Part shown: piece by piece, positions 23,074 to 29,128 of the stretch
Numbering within the stretch: the stretch's first letter is position 1
How the letters are laid out: each line of letters starts with the position of its first letter
DNA from: Ignavibacteriota bacterium
GTDB lineage: Bacteria > Bacteroidota > Ignavibacteria > Palsa-1295
Assembly: GCA_025357895.1 (NCBI GenBank)
Contig: JANYLL010000164.1
Coordinates: forward strand, 1 to 29,128
Direction of reading: 5' to 3'
DNA: 29,128 bases
Notes under the pieces: model-generated
The model's input: only the letters and a program-made list of their open reading frames with translations
Told to the model about the DNA's origin: nothing
Databases searched by the model: none
Position numbers and translations under genes: made by a program

Positions 23074-24183
23074 ATGCCAAAAGCACCCACACTTACAATC
23101 GGTATCGAAGAGGAATTTCAACTTATCGATCCTGTTACTCGCGATCTGAAATCGCATATTCTTCAGATACTTGAAGAGAATAAAACAATTCTTGCCGAGC
23201 GGGTAAAGCCGGAAATACATCAATCCGTTGCAGAAGTCGGAACGGGGATCTGCTTAACCGTAGAAGACGCCGAACGTGAAGTATTGGGGCTTCGCCGCTT
23301 CCTACGCACGATTGCAGATAAACAAGGCTTGCGTATTGCGGCGGCTGGTACTCATCCCTTTGCCGATTGGCGCGATCAGGAGATCTACCCGAATGCGCAT
23401 TATGATAAGTTGGTCGAGGAGATGCAGCTTATCGCCCGAGCAAATCTGATCTTTGGTTTGCATGTGCATATCGGCATCGAAGACCGCGATCTGCAAATTC
23501 AGATCATGAATGAGTATAGGTATTTTTTGCCACATTTACTTGCTCTCAGTACGAACTCACCGTTCTGGCTTGGCACTGATACGGGACTGAAAAGTTTTCG
23601 CACAAAAGTTTTCGATCGCTATCCTCGTACAAATATTCCCGATACATATTCCGATTACAGCGAGTTTGATAATTTTGTTAAACTCCTAATTAAAACGGGT
23701 TGTATTGATACGGGAAAGAAGATCTGGTGGGATATCCGCCCTCATCCTATCTTCCCGACTCTTGAAGTCCGCGTTTGTGATATTCCGATGCGTGTTGAAG
23801 AAACGGTTACCCTTGCTGCGCTCATGCAGGCAATCGCCGCAAAACTTTACAAGCTTCGCTCGAAAAATCTCGGCTATCGGAATTACCGCCGCGCATTGAT
23901 CATGGAAAATAAATGGCGCGCCTCTCGTTATGGCGTTAAAGGTAAGTTGGTCGATTTTGGAATGGAGATGGAAAAGGATGAGTCTCTGCTTATCGAAGAA
24001 CTTGTTGAATTTGTCGATGATGTCGTCGATGATCTCGGCTCGCGCAAATATATTGAAGAGGGCGTAAAGAAAATTTTGCAGAATGGAACAGGCGCCGACA
24101 GGCAACTCGCTGTCTGGAATAAGACACACGATATCAAAAAAGTCGTAGATTATATTTGCGACGAAACGGAAGTGGGTTTATAG
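23074..24183 (+). CDS. GCS2-family carboxylate-amine ligase (YbdK-like)
   Basis: A 369-residue ATP-dependent ligase of the glutamate-cysteine ligase type 2 family. The family joins a carboxylate (often Glu) to an amine; YbdK itself has weak gamma-glutamylcysteine synthetase activity. Motifs: TIGIEEEFQLID (8-19, Mg-binding acids), EVGTGIC, AAAGTHPFADW, FGLHVHIGIED, STNSPFW, WWDIRPHPIFPTLEVRVCDIP and MENKWRASRYG. Length is normal. A 66-bp gap separates it from proline dehydrogenase, so it may have its own promoter. Whether it makes gamma-glutamylcysteine or another amide is open; no glutathione synthetase gene is in the window. Confidence 0.9.
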   Translation: MPKAPTLTIGIEEEFQLIDPVTRDLKSHILQILEENKTILAERVKPEIHQSVAEVGTGICLTVEDAEREVLGLRRFLRTIADKQGLRIAAAGTHPFADWRDQEIYPNAHYDKLVEEMQLIARANLIFGLHVHIGIEDRDLQIQIMNEYRYFLPHLLALSTNSPFWLGTDTGLKSFRTKVFDRYPRTNIPDTYSDYSEFDNFVKLLIKTGCIDTGKKIWWDIRPHPIFPTLEVRVCDIPMRVEETVTLAALMQAIAAKLYKLRSKNLGYRNYRRALIMENKWRASRYGVKGKLVDFGMEMEKDESLLIEELVEFVDDVVDDLGSRKYIEEGVKKILQNGTGADRQLAVWNKTHDIKKVVDYICDETEVGL

Positions 24184-24217
24184 CGTAAAAATACAAAGCC
24201 AAGATAGGCGTACGATC

Positions 24218-24841
24218 ATGAAATTGTTCTTACGATATAGCCTTTTGATCCTTTTATTTGTTTCGCAATTATCTTTTGCGCAAACACAAGAAAAGAAGCC
24301 GAAGAAAAAGCATAAAATGCTGGATACAGTGGGCATAGTCAATCACACCGTGATCTGTTACTATGACTTTAGGGAGCAGCTTGCAACAACCATTAGAGAA
24401 CATAGAAAAGAGATCAAAGATAGCGTTGTTAGTGACACAGCTTTTACTCGTTTCGTGAATATGACATGGGATAAACTTGTGGCTGATATTATTATTGAGA
24501 ATGAACTGCAAAAACGTAAACTCAGCCTCACAACAGATAAAACGATTGTCCGGATCATAAAAGATATTCCAAAAGAGTTAAAGGAAACATTTACCGATTC
24601 AACAGGATCGTTCAATGAGCATGCATTGAAGGCATATTTAAAACATCCTAATCCCGATCCTCAGCGCACAAAAATATTAGATTACTATCAAATTTTATTT
24701 GAGCAGCAACGTCTGGCTGCAGCGATAACGCCAATGGCACAAACCGAAGAAGAACGGATGAAACGTCTCGGACTTTGGTTAAAGGAGAAGATATCAAAGG
24801 CAAATATTGAGGATCGACGTACTGCCTTCGGATACTATTGA
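24218..24841 (+). CDS. exported SurA-N-domain-like chaperone without PPIase domain
   Basis: A 207-residue protein with a cleavable signal peptide (MKLFLRYSLLILLFVSQLSFAQ) and a Lys-rich start. The mature part matches the SurA/PpiD N-terminal helical layout: VGIVNHTVICYYDFREQL, then WDKLVADIIIENELQKRKL and a segment predicting the F-N-xx-A/Y-L motif (STGSFNEHALKAYLKHP). The rotamase (parvulin) domain that normally follows is absent; the protein ends shortly after the helical region. It could be a minimal periplasmic chaperone for outer-membrane proteins. Similarity is by pattern only. The REPIN-like pair follows the stop. Confidence 0.6.
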   Translation: MKLFLRYSLLILLFVSQLSFAQTQEKKPKKKHKMLDTVGIVNHTVICYYDFREQLATTIREHRKEIKDSVVSDTAFTRFVNMTWDKLVADIIIENELQKRKLSLTTDKTIVRIIKDIPKELKETFTDSTGSFNEHALKAYLKHPNPDPQRTKILDYYQILFEQQRLAAAITPMAQTEEERMKRLGLWLKEKISKANIEDRRTAFGYY

Positions 24842-24849
24842 TTGCAATT

Positions 24850-24926
24850 GGTAGGCGCAGGGCTTTAGCCCGCGCGAACACGTTGCACCATTAGACATTC
24901 TCGCGGGCGAAAGCCCCGCACCTACC
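24850..24926. repeat. REPIN-like inverted pair, class 1 (best preserved)
   Basis: Left unit GGTAGGCGCAGGGCTTTAGC (from 24850, continuing CCGCGCGA) and right unit in inverted orientation (24901-24926), whose complement begins GGTAGGTGCGGGGCTTTCGC. The two hairpins face each other across about 23 bp. Each unit has a 5' GTAG foot and a CTTTAG or CTTTCG apex, as in REP elements mobilised by RAYT transposases. It separates the SurA-like gene from nusB; the purine-rich GAGGAG right after it may serve as a distant ribosome-binding site for nusB. Confidence 0.76.
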
Positions 24927-24946
24927 GAGGAGAAGAAAAAGATTTT

Positions 24947-25507
24947 ATGTCTAAAGAAAAACACGTTAAGCATATTTCAAACGAAGGACCTATTCTAAAG
25001 ATAGATACCGACGAACTATTTGAAAATAATCCGGACCGCGATAAAAAACTTTCGCAGCGAAGGCTTGCCCGTGAACGTGTCTTGCAATTGCTATTTTCCC
25101 ATGCGATGAATGAGCGTGATACGGATGATCTCTATAGGGAATTGATAAGGTCAGATACCACACTTAACGAACAGGCATTGGAATTTGCCCGCCAGCTTCT
25201 TCTTTTCCATAATTCCCATTTAGAAGCATTGAATACCATCATCACTGAGCGTTTATCCAATTGGGATTTTTCGCGCGTTGCCCTGATCGATAAAATTCTC
25301 ATTCAGATCGGCATTATCGAATTCATGTATTTTCCAGAGATTCCGCCGAAAGCAACGATCAATGAACTCATAGAGATTGCAAAAGATTTTTCAACCGAAG
25401 AGAGCGGTAAGTTCATCAACGGTATCCTCCATGCGGTTAAAGAAGACTTGCAATCCAAAGGAGAGCTGAATAAAGAGGGAAGAGGGTTGATCGAGCAGAG
25501 TAGTTAA
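24947..25507 (+). CDS. nusB: transcription antitermination factor NusB
   Basis: NusB binds boxA RNA with NusE (S10) and supports antitermination of rRNA operons. The 186-residue protein has about 35 extra N-terminal residues before the core helical fold: RRLARERVLQLLFSHAM (39-55), LSNWDFSRVALIDKILIQIGIIEFMY (two helices) and the C-terminal KATINELIEIAKDFSTEESGKFINGILHAV. The N-terminal extension is charged and probably flexible. The ATG lies 20 bp past the REPIN; a GAGGAG stands about 15 bp upstream, further than usual. Confidence 0.93.
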   Translation: MSKEKHVKHISNEGPILKIDTDELFENNPDRDKKLSQRRLARERVLQLLFSHAMNERDTDDLYRELIRSDTTLNEQALEFARQLLLFHNSHLEALNTIITERLSNWDFSRVALIDKILIQIGIIEFMYFPEIPPKATINELIEIAKDFSTEESGKFINGILHAVKEDLQSKGELNKEGRGLIEQSS

Positions 25508-25541
25508 TTCAGATTAGGAAAATCCTTCGTATTTTTGTTTC

Positions 25542-26756
25542 ATGCCGAATCTCAAAAAATCCGTAATCGCTGCCTGGTCGCTTTTCGACTTTGCCAATAG
25601 CTCGTTCGCCATGATCATGGTGACGTTCGTTTATCCTCTCTATTATGCGAACGTGATCGTCACCGATGGCAAAGGTGATCTGTATTGGGGAATTGCTATG
25701 AGTTCATCAATGCTGCTTGTGGCATTGATCGCTCCGGCACTTGGCGCAATAGCAGATTCGACACGCTCAAAAAAGCGAATGCTCTTTGCATTCACATTCG
25801 TCGCGGTGATTGCAACTGCAGCAACATTTTTCCTTCAGCCCGGAATGATATTTTTGGGAGCGCTCCTTTTCATTTTGGGCAATGCCGGTTTCGAAGGCGG
25901 TATTGTTTTTTATGATGCATTCCTTCCAGAAATTTCTCCACCCGAAAAATTTGGAAAAGTATCTGGCGTCGGATTTGCCGTCGGTTATCTCGGCTCGCTC
26001 GGCGCGATATTTGCAACGAAAGATTTATTGCTTGATAAAAAATATCCTGAGTCATTTTTAGTAACGGCTATAATGTTCGCCGTCTTTTCAATTCCGATCT
26101 TCCTCTTCGTTCCGGAATTAAAACATAACGCAAAAAAATATTCCTGGAAAATTATCGGAAATAGTTTTCGTGGTGTGATAACAACTGCAAAGCATATCAG
26201 GCAATACAAATCTCTTGCAACATTTCTTATAGCATTCTTTCTTTATAATGATGCGATCCTAACCGTTATCGGATTTTCAGGACTTTATGCAAAGAACACA
26301 CTGAAATTTGAAACAGGTGATCTCATTATTCTTTTTGCAATGGTGCAGACCGTTGCGATTGTCGGTTCGATAATCTTTGGCTATATCACCGATCGCACCG
26401 GTCCGCGGCAGACGATCATGATCACGCTTTTGATCTGGCTTGCAGTCGTCATTGGTGCATACCTTACTTCGAGCGTGATAGCATTTTATATCGTTGCCGC
26501 AGTCGCGGGACTTGCTCTCGGATCGAGCCAATCGGCATCGCGCTCGATGATGGCACTGCTTACGCCAAAAGAGCATACAGCAGAGTTCTTCGGCTTCTAC
26601 GACGGCTTCTGTGGCAAAGCAAGCGCGGTTATCGGTCCGCTCATCTTCGGCGCACTCTCAAGCTCCTTCGGCGAGCGCCAAGCCATCATTTCACTTGCAG
26701 TATTCTTTCTGACTGGGTTGGTATTGATGAGGAGGGTTAAGTCAGTGCAACTTTAG
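25542..26756 (+). CDS. UMF1/Atg22-family MFS transporter
   Basis: A 404-residue major-facilitator protein with about twelve hydrophobic segments. The opening WSLFDFANSSFAMIMVTFVYPLYY is the hallmark of the UMF1 (Atg22-like) family; the MFS loop ALGAIADSTRSKKRM after TM2 and GYITDRTGPRQTIM between TM8 and TM9 are also seen, as is GLALGSSQSASRSMMALLTPKEHTAEFFGFYDGFCGKASAVIGP. The yeast Atg22 homologue exports amino acids from the vacuole; bacterial substrates are not known. Follows nusB by 34 bp and may be co-transcribed. Confidence 0.91.
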   Translation: MPNLKKSVIAAWSLFDFANSSFAMIMVTFVYPLYYANVIVTDGKGDLYWGIAMSSSMLLVALIAPALGAIADSTRSKKRMLFAFTFVAVIATAATFFLQPGMIFLGALLFILGNAGFEGGIVFYDAFLPEISPPEKFGKVSGVGFAVGYLGSLGAIFATKDLLLDKKYPESFLVTAIMFAVFSIPIFLFVPELKHNAKKYSWKIIGNSFRGVITTAKHIRQYKSLATFLIAFFLYNDAILTVIGFSGLYAKNTLKFETGDLIILFAMVQTVAIVGSIIFGYITDRTGPRQTIMITLLIWLAVVIGAYLTSSVIAFYIVAAVAGLALGSSQSASRSMMALLTPKEHTAEFFGFYDGFCGKASAVIGPLIFGALSSSFGERQAIISLAVFFLTGLVLMRRVKSVQL

Positions 26757-26793
26757 CCTGCCTCTCGTGTTACTCCTATAAATAAATGGGAGT

Positions 26794-27717
26794 ATGAAAC
26801 GTCATTATCTTCTAATTTTAGCATTCTTCGGTATCTCCGCCTTATTCGGGTGCAAACAGACCATGCCGACGCAGGGAAATCCTGCATCTGGAAGTTTTCA
26901 GGTAGAACCTTCCGGAGATATTATTTTTACTTCTGCAAGAAACCAGCAAGTTTTACGTCAATTATTCATTACTAATTTGACTTCCAATTCCCTCGATTTG
27001 AAATTTTCCTTACGTGGGGGAAGATATTTTACTGTAAGACCTTCGATCCAAATCCCTACAGGTCAAACCGATTCATCTGTGTATGTCGGTTTCAACTCGT
27101 CAACGAAGGGAGATGATAGCTCTATCCTTGTTATTCAATCTTCGACTGACAGCATAATCCGAAAATTGGTCGGACACGATACATCAACCAATGCTGATCC
27201 ACCTTTTTTTTCAGAGATCGGAAGTCATTATTCGTCTTTTGCAATCAAGCTTCAAAATATTCTCATGCATGTTAATTTATTCATTTCAAGTGATACTTAT
27301 CATGAGAATATTGATACTATTGGTTTGCTTTCTACCGGTAATGATCTATTTCCTGGGTTCCCAATGAATGGTTCGTGGAATTTTTTTAAATTCGGAGCAG
27401 GTGATAATGATACAGGCGGCAATTCGCTCGATAGCAAGGTACTGATAGATAGAGCCAACAAAATAATACCTGTTCTTTCTACTTGGTATGGGAAATTTAT
27501 AAACCTGCCCTTCGTTTTTCTGCAGGATAGTTCAATCTATTGCGTTTTACAAGGGGTGAAGGCTGGTAGTCACATACAGGCAATAAGCTATCAGCGCAAT
27601 GAGATTGTTCATGATCAAGGTAATAAGGGGCCAACAACATATTATAATGGATCATATAATTTTAAATCATGCGTAGATAGTTCTCAAATTGAGATTACTA
27701 TTCCGTATAAAAAATAA
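26794..27717 (+). CDS. hypothetical lipoprotein with an ASH-like beta domain
   Basis: A 307-residue lipoprotein of unknown role. The signal MKRHYLLILAFFGISALFG-Cys20 has a good lipobox. Residues ~35-120 (ITNLTSNSLDLKFSLRGGRYFTV ... SVYVGFNSSTKGDDSSILVIQS) resemble one choice-of-anchor D/ASH immunoglobulin-like repeat, like those in the giant T9SS protein; the C-terminal ~180 residues match nothing I recognise. The start is preceded by a three-codon minigene ATG GGA GTA TGA (26786-26797) overlapping it. The stop codon abuts the stop codon of the convergent recG gene without any spacer. Confidence 0.7.
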   Translation: MKRHYLLILAFFGISALFGCKQTMPTQGNPASGSFQVEPSGDIIFTSARNQQVLRQLFITNLTSNSLDLKFSLRGGRYFTVRPSIQIPTGQTDSSVYVGFNSSTKGDDSSILVIQSSTDSIIRKLVGHDTSTNADPPFFSEIGSHYSSFAIKLQNILMHVNLFISSDTYHENIDTIGLLSTGNDLFPGFPMNGSWNFFKFGAGDNDTGGNSLDSKVLIDRANKIIPVLSTWYGKFINLPFVFLQDSSIYCVLQGVKAGSHIQAISYQRNEIVHDQGNKGPTTYYNGSYNFKSCVDSSQIEITIPYKK

Positions 27718-29128
27718 CTACCCCACTCCCAAATAACTCTCACTTTGCTGATACTGTTTTAACAACTCCTGTCGCGTAGCGAGATTTTCTTTTGCTCGCA
27801 GTTGCGGATCATTCTTTAGTACATCTTCTACATCTTTTGCTGCTTCTTCGAGCATTGCTTGGTCTTCAACTAAATCAGCGATCTTTAATTTCAGGATACC
27901 TGATTGCTGAGTACCGAGGAAGTCGCCGGGACCGCGGAGCTTCAAATCGGCACGGGCGATCTCGAAACCGTCTGTCGTGCGTTCGAGAACATGAAGTCTT
28001 TCGAGTGCGACAGTCCGCTCCTCAATTGCCTCGCTCGTCAGCGTTGCTTGCGGGTCGGGAGTAAGCTTATCCGATGGTACGAGTATGCATTCCGATGCTT
28101 TTCCGCCGCGTCCTACTCTTCCGCGAAGTTGATGAAGCTGCGCAAGACCGAACCGCTCGGCATTACCGATGACCATTAGCGTGGCATTAGCAACGTCAAT
28201 GCCGACTTCAATGACACTTGTCGAAACGAGAATATCTATTTCACGATTTCGGAATGCCGCCATTACCGCTTGCTTCTCATCGCTTTTTAATTTTCCGTGA
28301 ATCAAACCGACTTTCAGATCAGGAAAAATTTTTTCTTTGAATATCTCATACGAATGTACGGCAGTCTTTACATCTTTCGTCTCGCTTTTTTCAAGCTGCG
28401 GATAAACAATATAGACTTGCTCCTTGCGTTTAACTACAACTTCGCGGATATGGGTGAAGAGCGCACGTTGTTCATTCGGAAAAACGATACTCGTTTTTAT
28501 CTGCTTTCTTCCGGCAGGAAGTTCATCTATCGTTGAGACATCGAGATCCTGATAAAGCGTCAATGCAAGTGTTCTCGGAATAGGTGTTGCTGACATGATC
28601 AGCACATCGGGCGGCGAACCATCGTGTTTATCAATGAGCGCTCGGCGCTGAGCAACACCGAATTTATGCTGTTCATCGGCAACGACTATTCCGAGCTTTT
28701 CGAATTTCACGTTATCTTCGATGAGTGCATGAGTGCCGATAACGATATGCGTTTTGCCTTCAGCAAGCTCATTCAATATTTGCGAACGAAGTTTTTTACC
28801 TTGCCCTCCGACAAGAAGCGAAACTTCAATGGGTAATCCTTTCAGCATTTCGGATATTGAAAGGTAATGCTGCTTTGCCAGAACTTCTGTTGGAGCCATC
28901 AGGGCAGCCTGATAACCATTCTCAACAGCAACAAGCATTGAAAGCAGTGCAACAATAGTCTTGCCGCTTCCGACATCTCCCTGCACAAGCCGGTGCATCG
29001 GAATTTTCTTCTCGCCTGTTTTTGCCATGTCTTCGGCAATCTCTTTCAGGACTCGCACTTGGGCATTGGTGAGTTTGAAATGGAGAGATCCGAGAACATT
29101 TTGAATCAAGGTGTTAGGTGTTAGGTGT
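27718..29128 (-). CDS. recG: ATP-dependent DNA helicase RecG, C-terminal part (runs off window)
   Basis: RecG remodels stalled replication forks and branched DNA. About 469 residues are visible, comprising the helicase lobes and C-terminal region. Numbering from TTG 29109: PFxLTxAQ-like SLHFKLTNAQ (8-17), Walker A GDVGSGKT (44-51), DEQH (145-148), SATPIPRT (173-180), then VSTSVIEVGIDV, AQLHQLRGRVGRGG and LRGPGDFLGTQQSG, all RecG hallmarks. Full-length RecG is ~700 residues, so the N-terminal wedge domain should lie to the right. The frame stays open to the edge, where a GGTGTTA heptamer repeat (29110-29128) occurs. TTG at 29109 is a possible start of a truncated form, but more likely the frame continues. 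Convergent with the lipoprotein gene. Confidence 0.93.
   Translation of the reverse strand, partial: HLTPNTLIQNVLGSLHFKLTNAQVRVLKEIAEDMAKTGEKKIPMHRLVQGDVGSGKTIVALLSMLVAVENGYQAALMAPTEVLAKQHYLSISEMLKGLPIEVSLLVGGQGKKLRSQILNELAEGKTHIVIGTHALIEDNVKFEKLGIVVADEQHKFGVAQRRALIDKHDGSPPDVLIMSATPIPRTLALTLYQDLDVSTIDELPAGRKQIKTSIVFPNEQRALFTHIREVVVKRKEQVYIVYPQLEKSETKDVKTAVHSYEIFKEKIFPDLKVGLIHGKLKSDEKQAVMAAFRNREIDILVSTSVIEVGIDVANATLMVIGNAERFGLAQLHQLRGRVGRGGKASECILVPSDKLTPDPQATLTSEAIEERTVALERLHVLERTTDGFEIARADLKLRGPGDFLGTQQSGILKLKIADLVEDQAMLEEAAKDVEDVLKNDPQLRAKENLATRQELLKQYQQSESYLGVG
29110..29128. repeat. heptanucleotide tandem repeat (GGTGTTA, ~2.7 copies) at window edge
   Basis: GGTGTTAGGTGTTAGGTGT spans the last 19 bases. 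It lies inside the recG frame (minus strand CACCTAA units), where it reads HLTPNT without stop. A further complete unit beyond the window would put an in-frame TAA in recG. The repeat may extend beyond the window. Confidence 0.6.

Noticed and set aside
24850..24926. CRISPR repeat-spacer interpretation of the GGTAG repeats
   Set aside because: Only two units in inverted orientation, no regular direct repeats or spacers, and no cas genes in the window.

Overview
The window looks like chromosomal DNA from a member of the Bacteroidota/Chlorobiota (FCB) group, perhaps Kapabacteria or Ignavibacteria. The evidence is a large secreted protein with a type IX secretion (T9SS) C-terminal sorting domain, a small histone H1-like protein of the kind found in Bacteroidota, lipid A genes of a Gram-negative outer membrane, several lipoproteins, and an OmpA-family protein. 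Base composition is moderately AT-rich. The lineage is inferred from gene content; no marker gene was compared.

Layout. 1-395: end of a SpoU/TrmH RNA methyltransferase. 573-761: histone H1-like gene, closed by a perfect bidirectional terminator. 842-4349 (minus): compact operon lpxB - DUF374 acyltransferase - lpxK - class I glutamine amidotransferase, with overlaps or 1-nt gaps at every junction. 4472-5383: CDF zinc transporter, then a tRNA-Pro(UGG) on the minus strand. 5655-6755: haem-binding ethylbenzene-dehydrogenase-like lipoprotein. 6934-9352: plsY, gpsA (glycerol-3-phosphate and phosphatidate synthesis) and a gamma-carbonic anhydrase. 9721-10386: a second, atypical CDF-like transporter. 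10589-18435: ECF sigma factor, probable anti-sigma factor, two-OmpA-domain outer-membrane protein and a ~1335-residue T9SS substrate; this is the most distinctive block. 18442-23007: tightly packed genes for glycosylasparaginase, SDR, CMD-family protein, PQQ-propeller lipoprotein and proline dehydrogenase, followed by a GCS2 carboxylate-amine ligase, a SurA-N-like secreted protein, nusB, an Atg22/UMF1-like transporter and a lipoprotein of unknown role. 27718-end (minus): recG helicase, running off the window.

How the genes fit together. Envelope biogenesis dominates: lipid A (lpxB, lpxK, a probable late acyltransferase), phospholipid (plsY, gpsA), an outer-membrane OmpA anchor, a T9SS-exported surface protein and several lipoproteins. 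The sigma/anti-sigma pair next to the OmpA and T9SS genes suggests regulated surface remodelling. The 18442-24183 genes suggest amino-acid and glycopeptide turnover (Asn, Pro, Glu/Cys).

Non-coding structure. The window carries a dispersed family of small palindromes with the features of REP/REPIN elements: a GTAG or GGAG foot and a hairpin with a CTTTAG apex. They lie at about 8720, 11281, 12126, 14362 and 24850, and no RAYT transposase gene is present in the window. Other structures are a palindromic mini-insert flanked by an 8-bp direct repeat at 5384-5438, a 4-codon minigene overlapping the plsY start, and a heptanucleotide repeat in recG at the right edge. I saw no CRISPR array, rRNA, prophage or complete insertion sequence, and no clear defence or biosynthetic system.
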